Assembly: GCF_014651075.1 (NCBI RefSeq)
Contig: NZ_BMWE01000023.1
Span: forward strand, 1 to 64,000
Direction of reading: 5' to 3'
Length of the DNA: 64,000 nucleotides
DNA from: Streptomyces djakartensis
Lineage (GTDB): Bacteria; Actinomycetota; Actinomycetes; Streptomycetales; Streptomycetaceae
Shown here: in pieces, positions 34,784 to 43,052 of the stretch
Layout: each line of letters opens with the position of its first letter
Position numbering within the stretch: the stretch's first letter is position 1
Translations under genes and position numbers: made by a program
The notes under the pieces: model-generated
The model's input: the letters and a program-made list of their open reading frames with translations, nothing else
The model's database searches: none
Told to the model about the DNA's origin: nothing

Positions 34784-34895
34784 AGGGCCCGCCTGTCCAT
34801 GGGCATCCGGACGGCCAGCCCCACGGGCCGCGGCAGCCGGAAGACCTCATCCACCCGGCGGCCCTGAGTCAGGGCCCGGACAGGCGGGCCCTGAC
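34784..34895 (+). terminator. Terminator hairpin with a competing upstream arm
   Basis: GTCAGGGCCC (34868-34877) and GGGCCCTGAC (34886-34895) form a 10-bp stem with an 8-nt loop. The 15 bases at 34878-34892, which include that loop, are also an exact complement of 34784-34798 (AGGGCCCGCCTGTCC). The two pairings exclude each other. The rest of the 313-bp gap holds no gene. Confidence 0.65.
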
Positions 34896-35073
34896 CACTG
34901 TCGGCGGCTCGCCGACGACGGGAGAGGGGGCGAGGCTGCTGCGGCAGCACCAGTGCCCGTGCTCCTCTGGCTGCGCGCGCAACAGGCGGCACCATCCGCT
35001 CGGCCCTGTCGCCAGGGACCGGCCGAAACTCCCGCCAAGCATGGTTGTCAGTGCCCGGCCCTAGGGTGCACAC

Positions 35074-36285
35074 GTGACCACATTTCGATCCGGCTTCACG
35101 CTCTGGCAGATGGTCCGGACGGCACGCGAGCTCACCGCGGATGAGCGCGTCCGGGAGCGCGTTGACACGGTGCTGCACATCATGGGCGGCCTCGGTGGAA
35201 CGTATGGCAAGGGCAGGTCCCTGGTGGATGCCCTGGAGGATGTGGCCCAAGAGGCAATCCTGCATGGAGACTTCGCGCTCGCTCAGCGCTTTCAGCGCTT
35301 CGCGGCCTATGCAAGAGGCGACCTGTTTCTTGAGATCCTGGAGAACTACTACGACGACGAAGCCCGGCAGCGCAGCGAGGAACACATGCGGAGGATGGCT
35401 GCCATGGGTGCTGACAGGGCGGTCGCCGCCCTGGACGTTCTGTGCCGCGACCGACCCGACGCGACCGCAGCAGACGCTCGTGACCTCTTCCGCGGCATTG
35501 CCCGGTCCGCCGACTACCTGAGCCTTGGGGACGGCGAGGGCGGGATCCGGCTGTCAACCCGGGAGGTGAGGCGACTTCAGCAGTACGGGCACATGGAGAT
35601 GGTCCTCCGCAACCTGCCTCGGCCCGCCTCCGCCGAGGCCGCACGGATGATGAACGACGCCCTGGCCGATGTCGACGCAGGCATGCTGGCACAGTTGCTC
35701 GAACTGAGGGCCAGACAGGCCGGCCTGGCGGCCTTGCGTACCGTGGTCGAGGACCCTGACAGTTCCGAGAGTGCCCTCCACGCCTGCCTGAAGAACCAGG
35801 AATGGATCTTCGGCGGGGCTTACGTGGCCGAGCTGGCACGTCGGCAATACACCCCGGAAACGATCCTCGACATCCCGCTCCTGCGCGGCGACGGCTCTCT
35901 CCATGTGGTGGAGCTCAAGCGCGCCAACATCAAGGACCTGGTCATACGGCGCTCTGGTCACCTCATGCTGGGTGCCGCGGCGCACCGCGCGGTCTCCCAG
36001 GCTCAGAACTACCTCCGGGCCATGGACGAGAACCGTCCGAGCATCCTGGTCGAGCACGGCGTCGACACTCGCCGGGCCTCGGCGACGGTAGTGATCGGAC
36101 ACCCGCCGTACGTGACCGGCGGCGTGACCTCTCGGGAGATCGCGGAGACGCTGCGCACCTACAACGCGCACCAGGCACGCATAGAAGTCATCACATACGA
36201 GACCCTGCTGAACTCAGCCTCACGCATGCTGGCCCTGTCGTCGGCACGACAGGAAGCTGACCCGGACGAGGAGCCTGCCGCATGA
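35074..36285 (+). CDS. Shedu-type (DUF4263) nuclease, SduA-like
   Basis: This is a 403-residue protein with a helical N-terminal part and a C-terminal Shedu nuclease domain. The domain opens CLKNQEWIFGGAYVAELARR and carries a PD-(D/E)xK centre: Asp266 (ILDIPLL), Glu280 and Lys282 (VVELKR). A late stretch (ASATVVIGHPP) fits the fold's core strand. Shedu proteins defend against phage by DNA cleavage. The GTG start is preceded by AGGG. It overlaps the next small gene by 4 bp. Lower GC than its neighbours and its position at an island edge suggest transfer. Confidence 0.8.
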   Translation: MTTFRSGFTLWQMVRTARELTADERVRERVDTVLHIMGGLGGTYGKGRSLVDALEDVAQEAILHGDFALAQRFQRFAAYARGDLFLEILENYYDDEARQRSEEHMRRMAAMGADRAVAALDVLCRDRPDATAADARDLFRGIARSADYLSLGDGEGGIRLSTREVRRLQQYGHMEMVLRNLPRPASAEAARMMNDALADVDAGMLAQLLELRARQAGLAALRTVVEDPDSSESALHACLKNQEWIFGGAYVAELARRQYTPETILDIPLLRGDGSLHVVELKRANIKDLVIRRSGHLMLGAAAHRAVSQAQNYLRAMDENRPSILVEHGVDTRRASATVVIGHPPYVTGGVTSREIAETLRTYNAHQARIEVITYETLLNSASRMLALSSARQEADPDEEPAA

Positions 36286-36605
36286 CTGACGCGCCGACCG
36301 CGATCGAACCGCTCCTGGCCCGCCTGTGCGGCGGTGAGATCACCGACAAGGACTACGTCGGATACTTCATGAACGAGCACGGAGAGGAACTCGTGTTCGC
36401 CCAGCGCCGGGGCGAGAAGACCGCACGCCTCTGGCACAGCGACGCGGACTGGGAGATGTTCCTTGTCGGTGACCGCTCGATTCGGCTCGACGGCCCGATG
36501 GACGGGATGATCACTGTTGCCGGCCTGATCATCAACCGCGAGGAGGCGACATGGTTGTCCTCCTGTCTTGCCGCCTCCCGCCACCTGCGGCAGGGGCGCG
36601 CCTGA
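36282..36605 (+). CDS. Small protein coupled to the Shedu nuclease
   Basis: This is a 107-residue protein I do not recognise. It is acidic and soluble, with predicted alpha/beta character (NEHGEELVFAQRRGEKTARLWHSDADW and DGMITVAGLIINREEATWL). The ATG overlaps the Shedu stop (ATGA), so it is translated with it. It could be an inhibitor, sensor or structural partner; only the coupling is seen. Confidence 0.7.
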   Translation: MTDAPTAIEPLLARLCGGEITDKDYVGYFMNEHGEELVFAQRRGEKTARLWHSDADWEMFLVGDRSIRLDGPMDGMITVAGLIINREEATWLSSCLAASRHLRQGRA

Positions 36606-36741
36606 CTACTTCCTGTCGCTTGACGGCCGTCGACGCGGCGGCGGCATCTCCTGTGAAACCGCAGAAACCCGTCAGCGGTTGGTCACGCCGTTTTGGTGCG
36701 GTTGCGGTGGCGCAGCCGCACCACTGGCTCGCAAAACAAGG

Positions 36742-36764
36742 AGACCCCGGGACCCCGGGTCTTT
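36742..36764 (+). terminator. Possible terminator after the Shedu operon
   Basis: AGACCC and GGGTCT flank a GC-rich 9-nt loop and are followed by TT. Weak but in the right place. Confidence 0.4.
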
Positions 36765-36786
36765 GACCTGGGGTTGTTTACGGAGC

Positions 36787-36838
36787 GGGTGAAGAGAACC
36801 GAACGCGCGCTCTCAGCTTGGGAAGCTAAGGTGATCTA
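36787..36838 (-). other. Decayed 3' half of tRNA-Gly(CCC), likely old attachment site
   Basis: On the minus strand the anticodon arm TTAGC-TTCCCAA-GCTGA (anticodon CCC) is followed by GAGCGCGCGTTCGG and CACCCGCTCC, the usual acceptor end of a Streptomyces tRNA-Gly(CCC). The T-stem no longer pairs and no 5' half (GCGGGTG) exists upstream. Such 3' halves are left at the far end of elements that integrate in tRNA genes. No other gene is seen in 36606-37023. Confidence 0.6.
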
Positions 36839-37023
36839 GGGTTCGCTGTGGTGCTGGCCTGCGGCGGAGTGCTCGCAGTATTTGGCTGGCCGTCGCTCGA
36901 TACCTCGGTGTACCCCGTGATTCGCCGCTGCATCTGGCACACGTCTGGCACGTCAGTGTTGATGCTGACGGCCGCCATTGGGCCGTTCGTCGATCGTCGC
37001 GTGCGCCCACTGGGTGTCAGTTC

Positions 37024-37707
37024 ATGTTCCGCGAAGTGGTCGCAAAGAGCGTCCCCGTCTCTGATGATGTTGGGATGTCCGACGCCTTATGGAGCAAGCT
37101 CATCGGAACGGTTCCCGCGGTACTGTGGGTGGCCTTCGCCGCCACCGTGTACTTCACTCTGCGAGGGACAATCGTTCAACGCATGGTGCCGCGGCTGACC
37201 GCTGTACGTGCACTCGGAGTTGAGGTCGAGCTCGCTGGCGAGTTGCTCGATCGCGCTCAGGATGAGAGCACGACGACTGTCACTGCGACTGCCAGGCGTA
37301 CGGCGTTGGGCAGGCTAGAGCATGCCGCCGACGTCCTGAGAGGCGGCAAGTTGCTGTGGGTTGATGACCGCCCTGAGGGCAATGCCCCACTAGTCGAGCT
37401 TTTTCGCACCGCTGGCATGCATATCGATGTGGCCCTGTCGACGGAGGAGGCCACACCCCTGTTCCGCCGTAGGCCGTACGACATCATCGTGAGCGACATT
37501 GACCGGGACGGCGATCGGCAGGCAGGGATCAAGATGCTGCGCCTGCTGGAGCAACACAAGATCGACGTTCCCGTACTGATCTACACAGGGCGGTTCGATC
37601 CAGAGAGGGGCGTTGATCGCAGGATCTTCGCGGCAACTACCGCACCTGTCGAACTGGTCCATTACGTTATCGATCTCATGGAGAGGGCGCGGCTGGGGTC
37701 ACTCTGA
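37024..37707 (+). CDS. Membrane-anchored receiver-like protein
   Basis: This is a 227-residue protein. One membrane helix lies at about 26-48 (TVPAVLWVAFAATVYFTL) and is followed by a helical linker. A receiver-like domain starts at KLLWVDDRPEGN with the phosphoacceptor-position Asp in DIIVSDIDRDG and VLIYTGRF, where a Lys is normal. The acidic pocket is kept but the switch Lys is not evident. There is no output domain. The start is uncertain: ATG 37024 or ATG 37075, neither with a clear ribosome site. Stand-alone in an accessory region. Confidence 0.65.
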   Translation: MFREVVAKSVPVSDDVGMSDALWSKLIGTVPAVLWVAFAATVYFTLRGTIVQRMVPRLTAVRALGVEVELAGELLDRAQDESTTTVTATARRTALGRLEHAADVLRGGKLLWVDDRPEGNAPLVELFRTAGMHIDVALSTEEATPLFRRRPYDIIVSDIDRDGDRQAGIKMLRLLEQHKIDVPVLIYTGRFDPERGVDRRIFAATTAPVELVHYVIDLMERARLGSL

Positions 37708-37959
37708 CCTCGCGGTTGGTGTCTCTGGGCACTGGCGAGAAGCACCTCCTCTCGCCTGAACGCTACTCCTGGGGGCACGCAGATGGCGTGGTTCCTCTGA
37801 CCTGGGGTTTCGCTGTCTGCTCTAGCTCGACCGTCAGTGCCGGTCGCGCTTGGTCCGCGTCGGGCGCCCGCGCACGGCCCAGAGACGGCCCAGACTTCGA
37901 ACCCGATCGGGTCTGCCCCGCGGATCAACTCGGCGTCATCAGTGGCAGTATGCAGAGCT

Positions 37960-38367
37960 ATGGATCAGGGGGTAGCGGCCGTTCTGGGCGCAGCCGTAGG
38001 CGTTGCAGGCGCCGTGGGAGCGGCGGCCATGACCTACCTCGGGGTGCGACATCAAGCGGCCGTCACGGCCGAGAGCGAACACCGCCGAGCTGTCAGAGCT
38101 GAAAGAGTCGAAGCGTTCTCCGCCTTCATCGAGTCAGTCCAAGGCGCATACGCCGCCCTGATCGCTGCACGCGTTGAGCTAGAGGCGCTTGGTAGTGCGT
38201 CCGATGAGACTGAGGCGCTGGAAGACGCGGAATCAGTCCTAGAGCACATCCAGACAGCGAGCTCTGCCATCGCTATTGCGGCCAAGTGGCAGGCAAAGAT
38301 TCTCATTCCGGGTCCTCAGGGGCTCGTATCCGGCTCCATCGATGTGCTCCAAGCGCTACGTGCCTGA
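37960..38367 (+). CDS. Hypothetical membrane-anchored protein
   Basis: The 135-residue product begins with a Gly/Ala/Val-rich hydrophobic segment (VAAVLGAAVGVAGAVGAAAM), then an amphipathic helical region rich in Ala/Glu/Arg. No domain is recognised. There is no clear ribosome site. The same frame stays open for 59 codons past the TGA, so the gene may be truncated by a nonsense change. Confidence 0.45.
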   Translation: MDQGVAAVLGAAVGVAGAVGAAAMTYLGVRHQAAVTAESEHRRAVRAERVEAFSAFIESVQGAYAALIAARVELEALGSASDETEALEDAESVLEHIQTASSAIAIAAKWQAKILIPGPQGLVSGSIDVLQALRA

Positions 38368-38376
38368 GCCTCTGCG

Positions 38377-38544
38377 ATGGGCCACGCCACACCTATGATC
38401 ACGAACGGGGTGGAAGGTGCCGACCATTGGCAGGAGCGAGAGAGCGAAGCCAGTCGTTCCTGGACCGACGCCTTCGGAGCGTTCACCGCCAGGGCGGCGC
38501 ACACCTTGGAAGGACGGGAGATACCGATGCTCTGGAGCGAATAA
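38377..38544 (+). pseudogene. In-frame continuation after the preceding stop (possible remnant)
   Basis: A 55-codon frame begins with ATG 38377 and ends TAA 38544, in the same frame as the preceding gene. Its product (WTDAFGAFTARAAHTLEGRE in the middle) is not low-complexity. It could be the lost end of that gene or a chance open frame. Confidence 0.25.
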
Positions 38545-38570
38545 ATTCGTGTGAACGGAGACGAGAGCCA

Positions 38571-38589
38571 GCACACGGCTCCGGAGGCC
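38571..38589. repeat. 19-bp direct repeat of the tRNA-Arg anticodon arm (left copy)
   Basis: GCACACGGCTCCGGAGGCC is identical to 56134-56152 inside the tRNA-Arg gene, same orientation, 17.56 kb apart. Flanks do not match. Candidate outer attachment site of the island. Confidence 0.55.
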
Positions 38590-38723
38590 AGGTGAGAGCA
38601 GGACTCCACCGAGACCCTGACCTGCACCGGAGGCTCTGAGCAGGCAGGCGCCGAGCAAGATCATCACGTCCCTATTACGTGGGCCACCTGTCGGCCGGAG
38701 ACTCCGGGCCGTATCGTCGAAGC

Positions 38724-39653
38724 ATGATCTCGGGCAGCGATGGGGGACCGGTCGGCGGCGGCACGGAGTTCACGGCGGAGGGCCTGGCGGCCATCCTCCA
38801 TGAGGCGTGTGAGACGGCCGGACTTGACTCCCGCGGCGCCGAGTTGCTGAGGCTGGGGTCGAACGCGGTCTACCGCCTGGCTTCGTTCCCGGTCATCGTC
38901 CGCATCGCCCGAGATCCGGCGGTGCTGGCGGAGATGGAACGGGCCGTGAACGTGGCCCGGTGGCTGGAGACAGAAAACTTCCCAGCCGCCCGAGTGCCAG
39001 CCTTGGTGAGTCAGCCGATGGTCGTCGGCGGCCTGGTGGTCACCTTCTGGGAGAGCGTCCAGGAGAACGAGGAGTACGCGACGCTCGGCGAGCTGGCTGA
39101 CCTGCTGCGCCGCTTGCACTGGCTGGAAGAACCTGAGTCACTCGGCCTGCCGTACTTCGATCCGATGACGAAGCTGACGGCGTCACTAGACGGGCTGGAC
39201 GGCGTGGCCGAGGAAGACAGGGCCTTCCTGGAGGAGCGAGCGGCCAGGCTCTCCAAGGACTATGACCGGCTGGACTTCGTCCTTCCCTTCGGCATGATCC
39301 ACGGAGATGCCAACATCGGGAACATCCTCAGGCACCGGGATGGACAAGCGGTACTCATCGACCTGGACGGCTTCGCACTGGCCCCACGAGAATGGGACCT
39401 GATCCTGACGGCGATCTACCACGACCGTTACGGGTGGCACTCGAAGACGGAGTACGCGGAGTTCGTCCACCGGTACGGCTTCGACCTCATGAACTGGCCA
39501 GGCTACGAGACCTTGGCCGACCTCCGAGAACTCATGATGGTGGCATGGGTCGGTCACCAAGTCGGAACGAGTGAACGTTCTGCCGCCGAGTTCGCCCGGC
39601 GGGTGCGGTCCCTGCGGACGGGCGAGGGACGCGAGGAGTGGAAGCCCTTCTGA
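38724..39653 (+). CDS. Aminoglycoside phosphotransferase-family (APH) protein
   Basis: This is a 309-residue kinase-fold protein. The nucleotide-binding Lys position is not in its usual context (FPVIVRIARDP has Arg). The Brenner motif HGDANIGNIL has catalytic Asp195, and IDLDGFALAPREWDL has metal-binding Asp213. The ATG at 38724 was preferred over a GTG 45 bp upstream. Many such proteins in Streptomyces phosphorylate non-antibiotic substrates; resistance cannot be inferred. It is divergent in GC and gene context from the core. Confidence 0.82.
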   Translation: MISGSDGGPVGGGTEFTAEGLAAILHEACETAGLDSRGAELLRLGSNAVYRLASFPVIVRIARDPAVLAEMERAVNVARWLETENFPAARVPALVSQPMVVGGLVVTFWESVQENEEYATLGELADLLRRLHWLEEPESLGLPYFDPMTKLTASLDGLDGVAEEDRAFLEERAARLSKDYDRLDFVLPFGMIHGDANIGNILRHRDGQAVLIDLDGFALAPREWDLILTAIYHDRYGWHSKTEYAEFVHRYGFDLMNWPGYETLADLRELMMVAWVGHQVGTSERSAAEFARRVRSLRTGEGREEWKPF

Positions 39654-39686
39654 GGGCGCCCTGGTCAAGTTCGCGTCAGCGCATGG

Positions 39687-41066
39687 TCAGCTGTACTGCT
39701 CCGAAGCGATCCACAACCTGTGGTCGCGGGCCTGCTCTGCAAGTTCATACACCGCGCTGCTTCGGCCGGCCGCGCTGAGATTACGGCGGAACTCGGCGAG
39801 ATAGCTGATGCATCGGGCCGACTTGAGCTGTTCTCCGAGATCCAACGCGTCGAGCGCCACCCGACAAGCCTCCTCGATGTCCCCGGCCCGTAGGTGGGCA
39901 TCGGCCAGGACCATGGTCGCGAAGAAGTCGCTCCGTACGTGGCTGCCGCTCATGGCGTTCTCGGCGTGGGCCACGGCTCGGCGGGCGCTGTTCACGTCAC
40001 GGAAGCAGTGGGCGGCCTCGGCGGCAAGTTCGGCCTCGTCGAAGTAGCTGATCCACTCCGGCTCGTCCTCGTTGTTCCGGCTTTCGAGGGCCTTGGTAGC
40101 CGCGCCCAGGGCAGCCTCGCACGCAGCGACATCGCCGGTACGCGCCAGGGCTCGGGCCTCCATCGCATGGAACTGTGCGCGCAACGTCGGTGTAGCCACG
40201 GGAGAGATGCCCATGAGGGCGGCCCGCGCGAGAGTGGCGGCCTCGGTGTACCGCCCCAGGAAGGTCGCCTGGTGGCTCATCGCTGACAGGATGCTGCCCG
40301 CAAGCCGACGGTCGTTGGCGTCCTGGGCGAACCGGAGGGCCTGGAGAAGGTACCGCTGCGCGAGTCCGTGGTGACAGGCGTCGTAGGACATCCAGCCGGC
40401 GAGGAGGGTCGCTTCCGCCACGGTAGAGAAGAGGGCTCGCCCTACCTGCTCGGTGTACCGGCCGCGCAGGAGTGGGGCCACATCGTTGTTGAGGTACTGG
40501 ATGACGGAGTGACGTGCGTGATCTCCGCCGAACTGGTCGTCGAGCTGGGCGAACATGTCCGCCGTGGTCTTAATTGCTGCCACGTCGCCGAGACCGACTC
40601 GGGCGCCTTCCGTACGAGGCTGGGGGATGCTGGGCTCGGGGGCGACCAACCATCGGAGGGACGCTTCGTTCCATGCGGGCTCGGACGGATCCGCGGTGAG
40701 CAACGGGTCGTACTGATTGAGGTCGGCACGCCACAGTTGGCCGACCGTCCGAATGGCGTCATCGGGGCTTGCGGGATACGCGGCGTCGAGTAGAGCGCTG
40801 TTGGCGACTTCCCCGTGACTCAAACCGAGTTCGGCCGCGCTGGTGCTGAAGGCGTCACACAGCAGCGGGCCGTAGAAGTCGTCCGGGGCGCTGTGGCCGT
40901 TCTCCCAGCTGGCAATACGGCGCTTCACGCTGGCATCCGAGGGGAGTTGGTGCCCGCGCTGGGCGGCAGCCTGCCGTAGTTCCCTTACCAATCGCGGCTG
41001 GCTCCAGCCTCGACCCGTGCGAGCTTCACGTAAGAGGACACTGCTCGGCTTCAAGGCGCCTTTCAC
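39687..41066 (-). CDS. XRE-family regulator with TPR-like C-terminal region
   Basis: This is a 459-residue regulator. An N-terminal HTH (LLREARTGRGWSQPRLVREL then SDASVKRRIASWENG) is followed by about 350 residues of helical repeats with TPR-like pattern. It is the large Streptomyces type that often controls an adjacent small operon. The GTG at 41066 has AGGGA directly before it; a TTG at 41054 with GAAAGG is an alternative. It diverges from the three-gene operon to the right across about 250 bp. Confidence 0.85.
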   Translation of the reverse strand: MKGALKPSSVLLREARTGRGWSQPRLVRELRQAAAQRGHQLPSDASVKRRIASWENGHSAPDDFYGPLLCDAFSTSAAELGLSHGEVANSALLDAAYPASPDDAIRTVGQLWRADLNQYDPLLTADPSEPAWNEASLRWLVAPEPSIPQPRTEGARVGLGDVAAIKTTADMFAQLDDQFGGDHARHSVIQYLNNDVAPLLRGRYTEQVGRALFSTVAEATLLAGWMSYDACHHGLAQRYLLQALRFAQDANDRRLAGSILSAMSHQATFLGRYTEAATLARAALMGISPVATPTLRAQFHAMEARALARTGDVAACEAALGAATKALESRNNEDEPEWISYFDEAELAAEAAHCFRDVNSARRAVAHAENAMSGSHVRSDFFATMVLADAHLRAGDIEEACRVALDALDLGEQLKSARCISYLAEFRRNLSAAGRSSAVYELAEQARDHRLWIASEQYS

Positions 41067-41314
41067 TCCCTGCGTGATGCCGGTGCGACAACTCGGGGTT
41101 CTGTTACTGAATGTACGTGCTGGTCATCGCTTCGTGCAGGCAGTAACCGGAGTTCATCTGCAAGAGAAGAAGAGGACGGGGGATGACGCATTGCGCGTGG
41201 ACGCGTCATCCCCGGTCATCTCTCGTCATCTGCCCTGGCCAGGAGCCCGACCGGAAGTCTGGAAGTGCTGCGGCACCGGGGCCGCAACGTAAGCCGACTG
41301 AAGGTGAGATCGTC

Positions 41315-41875
41315 ATGCAGAGGATGACCAGGCGCGGTATGGAATGGCTGTCTGCGGCGGCGGACGATCCCGCGCAGTGCCGGCAGATCTGGGCGGATGA
41401 TCCGCGGATGCCTTGCCTGCTCGCGACGGGGCGCCTCTTCGACGTGGTGAGCGTAGACCAGCGCCTCGGCCTGGAGATGTTCGACCGGCTCTTGCGCAGT
41501 GGCTTGCCGTTCGGCCCCTCGGTCGTCGACCGCAAAGCACAGCGCGTTGGCTTCTTCCTCGGCTCGAACAGCCGCGACACCTTCGCGCACTTCCTCGGAC
41601 GAGAAACGCCCTCCCCGCCGCCGTACCGGTACCTCGGCCATGGCTCCGCCGTCGTAGTGCCCGGACCCATCCCACTTTCCGCGGACCGATACCAGTGGCT
41701 CCGCGCGCCGACGCGCCGGCCGGAGGCCAACCCGCTGCGCCCGGTCGCCCTCGCGACGGCTCTTGTGGCCTCCGCGGAACTCCTGGCGAGGATCGACCGC
41801 TTCGACGAGCAGTACCCGACTCCGTACGCGGCGGTCGCTGCACTCCCCGAGGAGACCACCACCGATGCGGGATGA
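41315..41875 (+). CDS. Conserved protein resembling primase/polymerase-associated N-domains
   Basis: This is a 186-residue protein with a pattern (MEWLSAAADDPAQCRQIWADD, LLATGRLFDVV, RVGFFLGSNSRDTFAHFL, SAVVVPGPIPLSADRYQWL) I recall from Streptomyces proteins annotated as bifunctional primase/polymerase. The triad of metal ligands for catalysis is not evident. The ATG follows AAGGTGAG. First of three overlapping or closely spaced genes divergent from the XRE regulator. Function unknown. Confidence 0.6.
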   Translation: MQRMTRRGMEWLSAAADDPAQCRQIWADDPRMPCLLATGRLFDVVSVDQRLGLEMFDRLLRSGLPFGPSVVDRKAQRVGFFLGSNSRDTFAHFLGRETPSPPPYRYLGHGSAVVVPGPIPLSADRYQWLRAPTRRPEANPLRPVALATALVASAELLARIDRFDEQYPTPYAAVAALPEETTTDAG

Positions 41876-42185
41876 GCCGACCAGCGGGCACGACTTCGCC
41901 ACGTGGTCGCCCCTCGACAGCGACGGATGGTACGCGGCCCGAAACGCCACCACGGCACTACGGGACGTCCTGGTACGCGCAGGTCTGGAGAAGGACTTCC
42001 CCTACTTACGCGCGGATTTGAACGCTTTCGGGCACGGCCTCGTCGAGCTGGGCCGAGTGTCCCCCGACACGGCCGAACGCCTCGCGGAGCTCTTGCGCCT
42101 GGCGCTGGCAAGCGGCTTGGGCGCGGACCGCGACGGCTCTGAAGCTGCGCAGACCACTACCAATGAGCACAGGGAAAGGACCTGA
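41865..42185 (+). CDS. Hypothetical protein, first of two tandem paralogues
   Basis: This is a 106-residue protein. Its core (LRDVLVRAGLEKDFPYLRAD then GHGLVELGRVSPDTAERLAELL) matches the next gene's product. No known domain. The ATG at 41865 overlaps the end of the upstream gene and follows GAGGAG. Translation is coupled. Confidence 0.7.
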   Translation: MRDEPTSGHDFATWSPLDSDGWYAARNATTALRDVLVRAGLEKDFPYLRADLNAFGHGLVELGRVSPDTAERLAELLRLALASGLGADRDGSEAAQTTTNEHRERT

Positions 42186-42189
42186 CGTC

Positions 42190-42540
42190 ATGACCGACCG
42201 GCGAGGAGTGGTGGCCAAGCGCGCGGAGGACCTGTCGCCTGGCGTGCCCTACGTCCGCGGCTGGAACCGCGCTCGGCGAAGCGCTGGCTCTCTGGCCGAT
42301 CAACTGGTGCTGCTCGGACTGGATTGCGACTTCCCCGGCCTGGTGGCTGACGTCAACGTCTCCGGGGATGGGTTGGTGCAGTTGGGAGCCGTTCGCCCTG
42401 AGGCGGCCGAACTGCTGGCACAGCTGATCACGGCAGGACTGGAAGCGGAGCGCCGTATCCCGACGGGTGAACCGGCTATGACCACTCGATGGGAAGCGCC
42501 AGCGGCCTGCTCCCGGACGCCGGTTACGCCTCATCCCTGA
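42190..42540 (+). CDS. Hypothetical protein, second tandem paralogue
   Basis: This is a 116-residue protein with the same core as its neighbour: LADQLVLLGLDCDFPGLVADVN then GDGLVQLGAVRPEAAELLAQLI. It begins after AAAGGACC and lies 4 bp beyond the preceding stop. The shared motif is GL..DFP.L.AD.N..G.GLV.LG.V.PE.AE.LA.L. A duplication within the operon is likely. Confidence 0.7.
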   Translation: MTDRRGVVAKRAEDLSPGVPYVRGWNRARRSAGSLADQLVLLGLDCDFPGLVADVNVSGDGLVQLGAVRPEAAELLAQLITAGLEAERRIPTGEPAMTTRWEAPAACSRTPVTPHP

Positions 42541-43052
42541 GGTAGCTCCGCACTCAGACGACCCGGTCCCCTTGCGACATCGTGCCTCGGCACTGCCGCA
42601 GAAGGCTCTTCGCTGCCTCGATGATCTCTGGTGCGCTCTTCGGCATGCCGCTCGGCCGGGACCGGCGCCCCAGCGCCGCAGCCCGGACGAACGGCATTCC
42701 GGTGGGTGACATCAACTTGGGAAGCTTGGGTCCTTCGGGGAAGCTCCACTGACCTGCGGCAAACAATGGTCGGCGCTGGCTAGGCGGTCGACTGCTTCCC
42801 CGGTGTTCCCCGTGGTTCCCCCAACGATCTGGCACGCTTCTCTTCGTGTCGAACTGCTGGCTGCGAGGTCACGCGGTCCAAGACGCTGGTCGTGGGGTAA
42901 CCGAGGGCCGATACCCGACGATCGACATGAGCGGTCTGCTGCTCGCCGGCGTCATCAATGTCATCGGTTGTGGCGGCAAGCTACTGAACTTGATCGGGCC
43001 ATATCGGATGATTGCCTGACAGGTGAAGGATGGGTCCGGTAGATGTGTGTGC
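42541..43052. other. Gap with two weak open frames
   Basis: A minus-strand frame (42554-42835, 93 codons) and a plus-strand GTG frame at 42846-43019 (57 codons, ending in a hydrophobic MSGLLLAGVINVIG stretch) are open. Neither has a ribosome site or strong codon bias. They may be remnants. Confidence 0.25.

Noticed and set aside
36787..36838. Complete tRNA on the plus strand (anticodon GGG)
   Set aside because: The loop has A at position 37, no acceptor or T-stem forms, and the minus strand fits tRNA-Gly(CCC) much better.
38571..38589. Displaced 3' half of tRNA-Arg
   Set aside because: The sequence left of the 19-bp match does not contain the T-arm or acceptor end, so it is only an anticodon-arm match.
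42554..42835. 93-codon minus-strand gene
   Set aside because: No ribosome site or recognised domain; codon bias is weak. Kept only as a remark in the gap entry.
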